Assembly (NCBI GenBank): GCA_965533275.1
Contig: CBESWG010000004.1
Span: 62,001 to 126,000, forward strand
DNA: 64,000 bases
Reading direction: 5' to 3'
Origin: JAUXEH01 sp965533275
GTDB taxonomy: Bacteria; Acidobacteriota; Aminicenantia; Aminicenantales; Aminicenantaceae
In this document: piece after piece, positions 8,449 to 16,361 of the stretch
How positions within the stretch are numbered: the first letter of the stretch is position 1
Layout of the letters: each line of letters starts with the position of its first letter
Program-made: the position numbers and the translations under genes
The notes under the pieces: generated by a model
Told to the model about the DNA's origin: nothing
Seen by the model: the letters and a program-made list of their open reading frames with translations, nothing else
Database searches by the model: none

Positions 8449-9429
8449 TCAGTAGCCGAGGGCACCGCGCGCGTGGCGTTCGCCGAGGACACTCAGCATG
8501 TCCGCGGTCATCGCTACCAGGTCGAAATCGGGCTTCCAATCCCATTCCTCCCGTGCGGCGGAGTCGTCGATGCTGCGGGGCCAGGACTCGGCGATCTGCT
8601 GGCGGTAATCTGGCTCGTATTCGATCTTGAATTCCGGGATGTGTGTGCGGATCTCGTCAGCCAGTTCCTCGGGAGTGAAGCTCATGCTGCTGATATTGAA
8701 ATCCGAGTGGTGTTTCAACCGATCGAAGTCCGCTTCCATCAGGGCGCATGTCGCCTTGAGGCAGTCCGGCATATACATCATGGGCAGCCGGGTATCTGGT
8801 GCGAGGAAGCAGGAGTATTTCCCGCTTTTGACGGCTGCGTAGAAGATCTCCACGGCATAGTCCGTGGTGCCCCCGCCGGGCAGCGCCTCGTGGCTGATGA
8901 TCCCGGGATAGCGGCAGCCCCGCACGTCCAGGCCGTACCGCTGTACATAGTAATCGCACAACAGCTCCCCGGCCACCTTTGTGACGCCGTACATGGTCTT
9001 GGGCCGGAGAACCGTTTCCTGAGGTGTGCCCTCACGGGGAGTCTCTGGCCCGAAGGCGGCGATGGAGCTGGGAACGAAGACACGCTGCACGCCGGTGCTC
9101 CGCGCGGCTTCCAGGATGTTGACCGTGCCGTCCATGTTCACGGTCCAGGCCAGCTGCGGCTGGTTCTCACCCTTGGCCGAGAGGATGGCCGACATATGAT
9201 AGATGGTGTCGATCCGGTGTTCTTCCAGGGTGCGGCGGATGTCCTCCGATTGGATGACATCCAGCTTCAGATAGGGGCCGGAGTCGCGCAGCGCAGGGCT
9301 GATGTCGTCCCGAATGTCCGATGCGATCACGTTTTCGCCGCTGAAACGCTCGCGGAGCATGGGGGTCAGGGCGGAGCCGATCTGTCCGCCGGCCCCGGTT
9401 ACGAGGATCTTGGGACGGTTATGGATCAT
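8449..9429 (-). CDS. tdh: L-threonine 3-dehydrogenase, epimerase-fold type
   Basis: 326 residues; oxidises L-threonine to 2-amino-3-ketobutyrate with NAD+. It is the short-chain (GalE-like) form, not the zinc medium-chain Tdh of E. coli: Rossmann motif VTGAGGQIGSAL at residues 11-22, acidic NAD-ribose site DIRDD, catalytic Tyr/Lys in YGVTKVAGE (about 146-154), then RYPGIIS, GGGTTDYAVEIFYAA and LPMMYMPDCLKAT, all typical of the bacterial epimerase-type TDHs. It lies 39 bp downstream of the SDR gene on the same strand and converges on kbl, its pathway partner. Confidence 0.9.
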   Translation of the reverse strand: MIHNRPKILVTGAGGQIGSALTPMLRERFSGENVIASDIRDDISPALRDSGPYLKLDVIQSEDIRRTLEEHRIDTIYHMSAILSAKGENQPQLAWTVNMDGTVNILEAARSTGVQRVFVPSSIAAFGPETPREGTPQETVLRPKTMYGVTKVAGELLCDYYVQRYGLDVRGCRYPGIISHEALPGGGTTDYAVEIFYAAVKSGKYSCFLAPDTRLPMMYMPDCLKATCALMEADFDRLKHHSDFNISSMSFTPEELADEIRTHIPEFKIEYEPDYRQQIAESWPRSIDDSAAREEWDWKPDFDLVAMTADMLSVLGERHARGALGY

Positions 9430-9468
9430 GACGTACCTTTATATAGTCTGGGCCTGCCAAAGTCAATC

Positions 9469-10185
9469 TCACAGCTTCCACCCGCCGGCCACCACCAGGT
9501 TGATGCCGGTGACATAGCCGGCCTCCGGTGAAACGAGGTAGCGCACCGCATGCGCCACGTCGTCGAACCGCCCCAGCCGGCCGGCCGGGATGTCCGGGTT
9601 CCCGGGCCGCACCCCGCCTTCCAGAAGCCCGGGCGAGACCATGTTCACGGTGATGTTGGCGGCCGCTTCCGATACGGCCGCCGACCGGGTCAGCATCAAG
9701 AGGCCGGTCTTGGCCACGGCATAGGGCAGGATCTTCCGGAACGCGGTCAGCTGTTCGACCCGGCTGTACCCGATGTTGATGATGCGCCCCCATTCCCGCC
9801 GGCGCATGCCGGGCAGGGCGGCCTGCATGCAGGACCAGGCACTGAAAAGGTTTCCCTGCAGGATGCGGTCCCAGTCGGCCCTGGTGAGTTCGGTCCACCC
9901 CTTCTCCAGGATGGGGCCGTAGTTGTTGACCAGGATGTCGAGGCGCCCGAAGCGGTCTTCCGTCTCCCGGATCAGGCGGTCCGCCTCGTCTTCAACGGTC
10001 AGGTCGGCGGCCAGGACGACGGCCGGCTTGCCCTTTTTCTCGATGTTCCGGGCCGTTTCCCCGGCAGCATCCCTATCCTGATGATAATGCACGGCCACCC
10101 CGGAAACCGTTTCCGCCAGGGTCTCGGCGATGTCCCGGCCCAACCCGCGGCTGCTGCCGGTGACCAGAGCGATCCTCTCATCCAT
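9469..10185 (-). CDS. SDR-family oxidoreductase (FabG-like)
   Basis: 238 residues, classical short-chain dehydrogenase. The coenzyme loop is TGSSRGLG (residues 9-16), which with the basic/polar residues after beta2 suggests NADP(H). The NNAG motif appears as NNYG (87-90). The catalytic set is Ser141, Tyr155 and Lys159 (YAVAK), one residue wider between Ser and Tyr than in FabG. C-terminal VSPEAGYVTGINLVVAGGW is standard. Substrate unknown; proximity to tdh could mean hydroxy-amino-acid or ketone metabolism, and FabG-like activity is also possible. Good Shine-Dalgarno (CGAGGAGAG) before the ATG; an extended -10 (TGCTATAGT) lies at 10214..10206. Confidence 0.85.
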   Translation of the reverse strand: MDERIALVTGSSRGLGRDIAETLAETVSGVAVHYHQDRDAAGETARNIEKKGKPAVVLAADLTVEDEADRLIRETEDRFGRLDILVNNYGPILEKGWTELTRADWDRILQGNLFSAWSCMQAALPGMRRREWGRIINIGYSRVEQLTAFRKILPYAVAKTGLLMLTRSAAVSEAAANITVNMVSPGLLEGGVRPGNPDIPAGRLGRFDDVAHAVRYLVSPEAGYVTGINLVVAGGWKL

Positions 10186-10205
10186 TCGGCTCTCCTCGAA
10201 GGATT

Positions 10206-10214
10206 ACTATAGCA
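10206..10214 (-). promoter_or_regulatory. Extended -10 of the SDR-tdh unit
   Basis: TGCTATAGT on the minus strand, 20 nt before the SDR start and back to back with the lexA promoter. No recognisable -35, as expected for an extended -10 element. LexA bound in this short spacer could affect both directions; that is inference. Confidence 0.4.
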
Positions 10215-10234
10215 AAAAAACACGAAAAAAACAC

Positions 10235-10263
10235 TTGACAAACACCGGGGTGGGTCTTATTGT
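10235..10263 (+). promoter_or_regulatory. lexA promoter
   Basis: Perfect -35 TTGACA (10235-10240), 17-nt spacer, weak -10 TATTGT (10258-10263). The start point would fall at about 10270, so the transcript has a very short leader. I could not identify a LexA box of the E. coli or B. subtilis type here. Confidence 0.55.
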
Positions 10264-10279
10264 ATAAAAGGTGAACAAA

Positions 10280-10897
10280 ATGGTAAACAAGACGCGTATT
10301 GAGCTGACGGAAAGGCAGGAGAAGGTCCTGCGAGCCCTCAAGGATTTCATCCTGGAGCGAGGATATTCCCCCACCATCCGGCAGCTGGGAGAGATCCTGC
10401 ACATCGCCAATCCTTCGGCTGTTTTCAAACATGTCCGGAGCTTGGAAAAGAAGGGATATGTGAGCCGGGAGGCCGGAGAGCTGAGCCCCACCGGCTTCCC
10501 CTCTGCCAGGGAAGCGTACGTCAAGGTGCCGCTGCTGGGTTTTGTCCCGGCGGGCCATCCGCAGGAGGCGATCGATCTTTCCCACGAGGCGGTGGAGGTG
10601 CCGGACTGGATGCTGGGCCGCAAGAAGGGCAATGTGTTCTGCGTGCAGGTCGAGGGAAAGAGCATGGTGGACGCCTACATCGATGACGGCGACCGCGTGC
10701 TGGTGGAGCGCACCAACACCGCCAGTTCCGGTGAGATGGTGATCGCTTTCCTGGAAGACGGGTCCGTCACCCTGAAGAGATTGAACCTCGAGAGGGGACG
10801 GATCGCCCTCATGCCCGAGAACCCGGAGTTTGAGCCCATCGAGGTTTCGCAGCTACGGATCCTGGGGCGGGTGATCGGGGTGATGCGGAAATACTGA
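10280..10897 (+). CDS. lexA: LexA repressor / self-cleaving SOS regulator
   Basis: 205 residues from ATG 10280. N-terminal winged helix (ELTERQEKVLRALKDFI, SPTIRQLGEIL) binds SOS operators; the C-terminal S24-type domain self-cleaves when RecA filaments form. All catalytic features are present: cleavage bond Ala91-Gly92 in FVPAGHP, Ser128 in VEGKSMVDAYI and Lys166 in SVTLKRL. The recognition helix region (HIANPSAVFKHVRSLEKKG) differs from E. coli, so the operator probably differs too. Start choice: AAGGTG is 6 nt before ATG 10280, the same layout as dinB; a GTG at 10271 would instead give a leaderless message. It heads a same-strand series with dinB and the DnaE-like polymerase. Confidence 0.93.
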   Translation: MVNKTRIELTERQEKVLRALKDFILERGYSPTIRQLGEILHIANPSAVFKHVRSLEKKGYVSREAGELSPTGFPSAREAYVKVPLLGFVPAGHPQEAIDLSHEAVEVPDWMLGRKKGNVFCVQVEGKSMVDAYIDDGDRVLVERTNTASSGEMVIAFLEDGSVTLKRLNLERGRIALMPENPEFEPIEVSQLRILGRVIGVMRKY

Positions 10898-11107
10898 CCT
10901 CCGCCTGATCCGGCCCACGCAGCGAAGCGTTCCGGGGGGCTGCCGGCCTCCCGTACAAGCGGCGGCTCCCGCCGGGGAGTGATCCTGCTCCCGCCCGGCG
11001 GAAGCCGTTCTCATTTTGAATGCTCCGAAAAACCCCGGGAGGGGAGGTCTGTCCCTTGAACGAGGAAGATCCGGTAAAAATTTCGAGAACGAAACGAGGT
11101 GAACAGG

Positions 11108-12328
11108 ATGCGAAGGTGTATCGTCCACATTGATATCGATGCCTTTTTTGCCGCGGTGGAAGAGCTGCTCGACCCCTCTCTCAAAGGAAAGCCGGTGATC
11201 GTGGGCGGCCTCCCGCATGAGCGGGGCGTGGCCTCCACGGCATCTTATGAGGCCCGCAAATTCGGGATCCATTCCGGCATGTCCCTGCACCAGGCTTACC
11301 AGCTGTGCCCCCAGGGGGTGTTCATAAGGGGGAACTATCAGGTCTACAGGGCGTTTTCGGAGAATTTCCTCCGGATCCTTTCCCAGTTCACCCCCGATGT
11401 GGAGTCTGCCTCCCTGGATGAGGCCTATCTCGACCTCACCCGCTGCCGGGCGCTCTATCCATCCTTTTCCCGGGCCGTGCAGGATATCAAGCGGCGGGTG
11501 GAGCGGGAACTGGGACTGTCGGTATCGGTGGGGGTGGGCCCCAACAAGACAATGGCCAAGCTGGCCACCAACCGGGCAAAACCCAGGGGGCTGTTCGAGA
11601 TCCCTCCCGGCGGAGAAGAGGAATTCCTCAAGGATCTGGGGATCGAGCTGCTGCCGGGGATCGGGCCCAAGGCCCAGGTCATCCTGCGCATGCTGAACGT
11701 CCAGCGGATCGGCGACCTGTGGGGCCTGCCGCGCGCCACCCTGCGCGCGCTGTTCGGCCTGAACGGCGAGGAGATCTACCTCCAGTCCCGGGGTGTGGAC
11801 AGCCGGCCCCTGGCCTCCGCCGCTTCGCCAAAATCCGTGTCCCGGGAGAGCACCTTCCTGGAGGATATCTGGGAGCAGCGCCTGCTCCTGGCCCACCTGG
11901 CCTACCTCTGCGACCGGCTGACCCTGGCTCTGCGCAAGGACCGCCTCTTCGCCCATATCGTGGAGGTCAAGGTCCGCTACTCCGATTTCAAGACCGAGGT
12001 CCGGCGCCGGCTCCTGCTTTCTCCCCTGCAGGACATGGGGGAGATATTCCGCATCGCCCGCGAGCTGTTCGCCGAGCTGTATACGGGGTCACGTCTTTCT
12101 TTGCGCCTGGTGGGGGTCAAGGTCTCCGACCTGGTCCGGGGCCGGCCCCTCTCCTTGTTCGAGCCCTATTCTCCTCGTCAGGAACAGCTGGGATCGGCCA
12201 TGGACCGGGTGCGGGAAAAATACGGCTTCGGTTCGCTGCTCACGGTGCGTGAGAAGATGCTGGACGAGATCTACAGCTTGGAGAAGCGGCAGGGGTTTGT
12301 ACTCAAAACCGCCTCCCTCACCAAATGA
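11108..12328 (+). CDS. dinB: Y-family DNA polymerase IV
   Basis: 406 residues. Translesion polymerase that replicates past damaged bases. Metal-binding and catalytic residues are intact: Asp9 in HIDIDAFFAAVE, and Asp104-Glu105 in SLDEAYLDLT, so this is an active DinB rather than an inactive ImuB-type subunit. The steric-gate region, helix-hairpin-helix thumb (ELLPGIGPKAQVILRML) and little-finger domain (PKSVSRESTF onward) are all recognisable. CGAGGTG lies just before ATG 11108. Gene order lexA-dinB-dnaE parallels the SOS mutagenesis cassettes of many bacteria, although no imuA is present. The stop codon overlaps the left edge of a long inverted repeat. Confidence 0.92.
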   Translation: MRRCIVHIDIDAFFAAVEELLDPSLKGKPVIVGGLPHERGVASTASYEARKFGIHSGMSLHQAYQLCPQGVFIRGNYQVYRAFSENFLRILSQFTPDVESASLDEAYLDLTRCRALYPSFSRAVQDIKRRVERELGLSVSVGVGPNKTMAKLATNRAKPRGLFEIPPGGEEEFLKDLGIELLPGIGPKAQVILRMLNVQRIGDLWGLPRATLRALFGLNGEEIYLQSRGVDSRPLASAASPKSVSRESTFLEDIWEQRLLLAHLAYLCDRLTLALRKDRLFAHIVEVKVRYSDFKTEVRRRLLLSPLQDMGEIFRIARELFAELYTGSRLSLRLVGVKVSDLVRGRPLSLFEPYSPRQEQLGSAMDRVREKYGFGSLLTVREKMLDEIYSLEKRQGFVLKTASLTK

Positions 12329-12455
12329 CCTGGATCATTTAAAGGCCGATCTCACCACATCGGCGTCGTTGCGGCCCGTTCGGCGTAGCTAATCTACAGC
12401 CTCACGGGCCGCTTCCTCGCCGCTGCAGCAATCTCGGCCTTTAAATGATCCAGGT
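12328..12455. repeat. 128-nt near-palindrome with perfect 22-bp ends
   Basis: The outer arms ACCTGGATCATTTAAAGGCC (plus GA) at 12328-12349 and its exact reverse complement at 12434-12455 pair perfectly. Inside, a second, imperfect stem forms around GCGGCCCG (12371-12378) and CGGGCCGC (12405-12412), closing on GGCGTAG-CTAAT-CTACAGCC near 12382-12401. As DNA it could form a cruciform; as RNA a long hairpin between dinB and dnaE. It carries no coding sequence. It resembles intergenic mosaic repeats or MITEs more than a plain terminator, because it is long and lacks a terminal U-tract. Confidence 0.85.
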
Positions 12456-12547
12456 ATTGGTAGTGACGAAAAATGCAGATACAGGATTTAATGAATTCGA
12501 GCGATGAATAAATACCGATACAAAATCTACAGAAACCGGGAGAAGGT

Positions 12548-12574
12548 ATGATGGTTCAGAAAACAGAGGGATGA
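12548..12574 (+). other. Possible 8-codon leader ORF coupled to dnaE
   Basis: A strong Shine-Dalgarno (GGGAGAAGG, 12538-12546) precedes ATG ATG GTT CAG and an 8-codon frame whose TGA (12572-12574) overlaps the dnaE-like start ATGATG. The polymerase start itself has only AGAGGG directly abutting the ATG, which is too close for normal initiation, so coupling through this leader is plausible. A sequencing frameshift that would fuse the two is the alternative. Confidence 0.35.
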
Positions 12575-15375
12575 TGTTTGTGCCGCTGCGGGTGCACTCG
12601 GTCTACAGCAAGGGGAGGGGAGGGGTGCTGCTGCGGGAACTGGCCGCCTGGGCCGTCCGGGAAAAACTCCCGGCCGCGGCGCTCTCCGATCTGGGAAACC
12701 TCTACGGCTGGGCGCGCTGGAAACGGGCTGCGCAGGAGGGCGGCCTCCGGCCCGTGTTCGGATGCGAGCTGGAGCTCGAGGAGCGGAGGTTCCTGCTCCT
12801 GGTCAAGGAGCAGGAGGGATACTGGACTCTGATGGAGGCCCTCAATGGCCATGCCCTGACCAGCGCCCGCGGGCTGGTGGTCATCTTCATCCCCCGGCCG
12901 GAGGACCGTGAATTCCCGGGGGAGCTGGAAACGCTCCGGAGTGAGGACCTCTACCTGGGTGCCGACTTCTTCAACCTGGAGACGGTCAGGGCCTGGTCCG
13001 GCCAGCACGGTCTGCCGGCGGTCTGGGCCCATCCCCTGAAGTTCATCCGCCACCCCGAGCGGCTCATCCTGCTGCACGCCATCCACAAGAAGATCCCCTT
13101 TCCCCCGGAGCGGGATCGACTCGACCGCCGGATGCCTCCCTTCGGGCCGGACCAGGCGAGCCTGGCATTGAAAAGGTTCGGTCCCGGTGTCAAGCCGCTC
13201 TTCCGTGCGACCTTCGAGGTGGCCGAAAAGTGCCGGTTTACCTTCGAGGACATCGTCCCTTCCCTCCCTGGAGACCTTTTCCCCACGGACCTGCGGCATG
13301 TGGTGATGGAGAGGCTTCGGGAGCGCCGGGACTTGAGCTGGAAGGAGCGGAAGCGTGCCCAGATGGAACTGGAGGTGGTGGAGAGGTCGGGATTTTCGCC
13401 GTATTTCCTGGTTGTGCATGATGTGGTGCGGTTCGCCCGCAGTCAGGGCATCCTCCACAACCTCAAGGGATCGGGGGCCTCCTCCTTCCTGGCCTATCTC
13501 CTGGGGATCTCTCACATCAGCCCCATAACCTTCGACCTCTACTTCGCCCGCTTCCTTAACTCGGGGCGGGACGATCCCCCGGATTTTGACCTGGACTTCG
13601 ATTCACGCCTGCGGGACCGGGTGCTGGAGTATGTGCTGGACACATACGGTCAAGGCCGGACCGGGGCGGCTTTCGTGTGCAGCCTCAAGAACTACCGGGC
13701 CCGCTCGGCACTTTACGAGACGGCCCGCGCCTTCGGGCTCCCACCGGCGGAGGCCCGTTCCATGAGCAAGCGGATACCCATGTTCGAGGAGCCCGCGTAC
13801 CTGAAAAAGGACCGGCCCCTGCCCGGCTGCGGGGAGATCTGGGCCGCCGCCTCGGAATTGACCTCGGTGTACTGTGAGATTTCCCTGCATGTGGGGGGAG
13901 TGCTCCTCACTCCGGCACCGACCTGCCGCTACCTGCCGCTGGAGGAGTCCGCCAAGGGCCTGCGCATGTCGCATTTCGACCGGGATGCGGTCGAGGACCT
14001 CAAGCTCATCAAGCTCGACCTCCTGTCCGTGCGGGGCCTGGCCGCCATCTCCGGCACCCGGAAGGCGCTCGACATCCGGAGCATCCCCCCGCAGGACGCT
14101 CCCACCTTCCGGCGGCTGCAGAAGGCGGAGACCATTGGCTGCTTTCAGGTGGAGAGCCCGGCCATGATGAACCTGCTCCGCCGCATGCGGCCGGAGACCG
14201 TCCAGGACCTGACCCAGGCCCTGGCCCTGATCCGCCCGGGGCCGACCGAAAGCGGGATGAAGCAGATCCTGCTGCGCGGCCGGGAAGGGAAGCCGGTGTC
14301 CCGCGACCCCCTGCTGTCCCGGATCCTGCCCGAGACCGGGGGCCTGCTGCTGTACGAGGAACAGGTGATGCAGGTCGCGGACCGCGTGGCCGGGATGCCG
14401 CCGGAGGAGGGTGATCTGCTCCGGCGCAGCTTCAAAAAAAAAGGGGCGGAAACGCCTTTGAAGGAGAAGCTCTTTCGGGAGGCAGGGGAACGCGGGTACA
14501 CCTCGGGAGACATCAAGAGGCTCTGGGCCATCATGGACAAGTTTTCCTCCTACTCCTTCAACAAGGCCCACAGCGCGTCCTACGCCTGCATGGCCTACCA
14601 GGCGGTGTATCTCAAGACCCACCACACGCTGCCGTATCTGACGGCGGTGCTCAACGCCGGCGGCGGCTACTACGGCCTCTCCGAATACATCGAGGAGGCC
14701 AAGCGGTGCGGACTCCGGATCCTGGGGCCGGATGTCCAACGCAGCGATTATCAATTCGAGGTGGAGGGCCCCAGCATCCGGGTGGGCCTGCTGTCCATCA
14801 AGGGGTTGGCCGCCCGGACCGCCGACAAGATCTTCGAGGAACGCAGGATCGGGCCCTACCGCTCCATCGAGGATTTCCTGCTGCGGGTGTCCCTGACCAA
14901 AGCCGAGCTGTTCGCCTTGATCAAGGCCGGTTCATTTGATTCGCTGGAGCCGACGCGCACCCAGCAGATCCTGCGCTATTTCCGTGGGCTCGAGGGGATC
15001 GGGGAGGTCGCCGACCTCAATGCCAAGCAGAAAAAACGGATGCTCGTGGAATCCCTGGGTTTTGATCCGGAAGGCGATTCACTGGTGCTGTTCGAAGGGA
15101 AGCGGCCGGAGCTGCGGATCAAGGATCTGAAGAAATATGCCGGCCATGAAGTGGAGCTGGTCGTCCGGGTGGTCGATGCCCGGCTCAAGGGCGTCAACGG
15201 CCGCCGCAAGTATTTTTTCCTGTTCGAGGATGACACGGGGCTGCTTGAAGGCGTGGGCGAGACGCGGTGCCTGTCGTTCGGGTCGCCGCCGGCCTGTTTC
15301 TTGCGTGCCGAGATCCGCAGCGATGGGAATGGACGGCCTAAAGCCTTTCGTTGCACCTTTCTGAGTCATTCATAA
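12571..15375 (+). CDS. dnaE: DnaE-family DNA polymerase III alpha (error-prone DnaE2/ImuC-like)
   Basis: 934 residues, shorter than replicative DnaE (about 1150). The order is PHP domain (about 1-70 onward), palm and fingers with catalytic acidic motif DPPDFDLDFD (about 334-343), LRPGPTESG-type motif in ALIRPGPTES, FNKAHSASYACMAYQ, a tandem HhH region and a C-terminal OB fold (about 848-915, YAGHEVELVVRVVDARLKG). The PHP metal residues are degraded: the usual HxH is RVH and the usual TDH is SDL, so no proofreading activity is expected. Placement after lexA and dinB suggests SOS-induced translesion synthesis. Gram-negative replicative DnaE elsewhere in the genome is presumed, not seen. Confidence 0.85.
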   Translation: MMFVPLRVHSVYSKGRGGVLLRELAAWAVREKLPAAALSDLGNLYGWARWKRAAQEGGLRPVFGCELELEERRFLLLVKEQEGYWTLMEALNGHALTSARGLVVIFIPRPEDREFPGELETLRSEDLYLGADFFNLETVRAWSGQHGLPAVWAHPLKFIRHPERLILLHAIHKKIPFPPERDRLDRRMPPFGPDQASLALKRFGPGVKPLFRATFEVAEKCRFTFEDIVPSLPGDLFPTDLRHVVMERLRERRDLSWKERKRAQMELEVVERSGFSPYFLVVHDVVRFARSQGILHNLKGSGASSFLAYLLGISHISPITFDLYFARFLNSGRDDPPDFDLDFDSRLRDRVLEYVLDTYGQGRTGAAFVCSLKNYRARSALYETARAFGLPPAEARSMSKRIPMFEEPAYLKKDRPLPGCGEIWAAASELTSVYCEISLHVGGVLLTPAPTCRYLPLEESAKGLRMSHFDRDAVEDLKLIKLDLLSVRGLAAISGTRKALDIRSIPPQDAPTFRRLQKAETIGCFQVESPAMMNLLRRMRPETVQDLTQALALIRPGPTESGMKQILLRGREGKPVSRDPLLSRILPETGGLLLYEEQVMQVADRVAGMPPEEGDLLRRSFKKKGAETPLKEKLFREAGERGYTSGDIKRLWAIMDKFSSYSFNKAHSASYACMAYQAVYLKTHHTLPYLTAVLNAGGGYYGLSEYIEEAKRCGLRILGPDVQRSDYQFEVEGPSIRVGLLSIKGLAARTADKIFEERRIGPYRSIEDFLLRVSLTKAELFALIKAGSFDSLEPTRTQQILRYFRGLEGIGEVADLNAKQKKRMLVESLGFDPEGDSLVLFEGKRPELRIKDLKKYAGHEVELVVRVVDARLKGVNGRRKYFFLFEDDTGLLEGVGETRCLSFGSPPACFLRAEIRSDGNGRPKAFRCTFLSHS

Positions 15376-15430
15376 GAATTGCCGTGTGAATGAATCAGAC
15401 TCCTGAATCTTTCATTTAAGGGTGCTTGTG

Positions 15431-15459
15431 TTGCCGGGGGAGAAAAAAATCGTTACAAT
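15431..15459 (+). promoter_or_regulatory. Peroxiredoxin promoter
   Basis: -35 TTGCCG (15431-15436), 17-nt spacer, -10 TACAAT (15454-15459). The predicted start is near 15466, 27 nt before the ATG, with a strong Shine-Dalgarno (AGAGGAGA) in between. Confidence 0.6.
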
Positions 15460-15492
15460 ACACGGACACATCAACCATAGAGGAGAATAGAA

Positions 15493-15948
15493 ATGGCGAT
15501 TCAAGTCGGAGATTCGGCCCCGGATTTCAACCTAAAGGACAACCGTGGAAACGAGATAAGCCTGGCGGATTACAGGGGGAAGAGGGTTCTCCTTTCCTGG
15601 CATCCCCTGGCCTGGACCGGGGTTTGCGCCGCTCAGATGAAATCCCTGGAGGACAACAAGGAAGCCTTTGCGGAGCTGAACACGGTGGCATTGGGCATCA
15701 GCGTGGACAGCGTGCCCAGCAAGAACGCCTGGGCCAAAGAGCTGGGAGTGGCGGACACCAGGCTGCTGTCGGATTTCTGGCCGCACGGCGGAGCAGCCCA
15801 AACCTACGGGCTTTTCCGCGAGGTAGAAGGGACGTCGAAGCGTGCCAATGTCATCCTCGGCGAGAACGGGACTGTGATCTTCGTCAAAATCTACGACATC
15901 CCTCAGCTGCCGGACATCTCAGAGATCATTCATTTCCTCAAGACGTGA
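15493..15948 (+). CDS. Peroxiredoxin (AhpC/TSA family, AhpE-like)
   Basis: 151 residues. Thioredoxin-fold peroxidase reducing H2O2 or organic hydroperoxides. The active-site pattern P-x3-T-x2-C is present as Pro38, Thr42 and Cys45 (HPLAWTGVC). There is no second cysteine in the protein, so it works as a one-Cys enzyme or uses an external thiol as resolving partner. N-terminal GDSAPDFNLKDNRGNEISL is standard for the family. It has its own promoter and is monocistronic in appearance; a decayed nitroreductase follows 12 bp later. Confidence 0.9.
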   Translation: MAIQVGDSAPDFNLKDNRGNEISLADYRGKRVLLSWHPLAWTGVCAAQMKSLEDNKEAFAELNTVALGISVDSVPSKNAWAKELGVADTRLLSDFWPHGGAAQTYGLFREVEGTSKRANVILGENGTVIFVKIYDIPQLPDISEIIHFLKT

Positions 15949-15960
15949 CACGGTGGGATC

Positions 15961-16351
15961 ATGGATGTGATCCAGGCCATACAGGAACGCCTGGGCTCGC
16001 TCTGCTTCTCTGATCATCGCGGTATTCAGCAATCCGGAGGATGACTGCATAATCCGTGACCGGTTCTACCATCAGTTCGACACCGGCATGGGGGTTGGAT
16101 TCCTGCTCCTCCGCGCCACGGAACTGCGGCTGGTAGCCCACCCGATAGCGGGATTCAGCCCGAAAAAGACCCGCGCCATTTTGGGCATTCCCGATGAATA
16201 TCAGGTGACCACTCTTATCATAGTCGGAAAACATGCGGCTATCGCGGGCCCCAACCTGACGGATGGCCAGTTGGAGAAGGAGAAAAGGCGGCCGAGTAGG
16301 ATGGCCATTAACGAGTTCATACACATCGACCGTTTCGAGCCGCAGGGCTAG
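15961..16351 (+). pseudogene. Nitroreductase-family remnant (internal deletion plus frameshift)
   Basis: ATG 15961 opens MDVIQAIQER, the usual nitroreductase N-terminus, and stops after 20 codons. In the +1 frame from about 16010 the nitroreductase C-terminal half continues: LIIAVFSNPEDDC, DTGMGVGFLLLRATE (about 16083-16127), LVAHPIAGFSPKK, LGIPDEYQVTTLIIVGK and a final RPSR...FIHIDRF ending at TAG 16351. About 70-80 residues that normally lie between the two parts, including much of the FMN-binding region, are missing. Nothing else is inserted at the junction, so this is a deletion scar rather than an insertion. Confidence 0.75.
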
Positions 16352-16361
16352 CGCTTTCCGT

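Noticed and set aside
8473..9531. 352-codon open frame on + across tdh
   Set aside because: Antisense to a clearly recognisable tdh, no homology signal and composition of a shadow frame in GC-rich DNA.
4660..10185. Bacterial sphingolipid (serine palmitoyltransferase) cluster
   Set aside because: ACP, acyl ligase, alpha-oxoamine synthase and a reductase suggested it, but the ligase reads as AcsA, the synthase as Kbl and the reductase as threonine dehydrogenase. Kept only as a note on the unexplained ACP.
10853..11956. 367-codon open frame on - across dinB
   Set aside because: Antisense to dinB with intact catalytic motifs; repetitive Gln/Gly-rich translation typical of a shadow.
12556..14754. 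Long minus-strand frames within dnaE
   Set aside because: Shadows of a conserved polymerase; no motifs.
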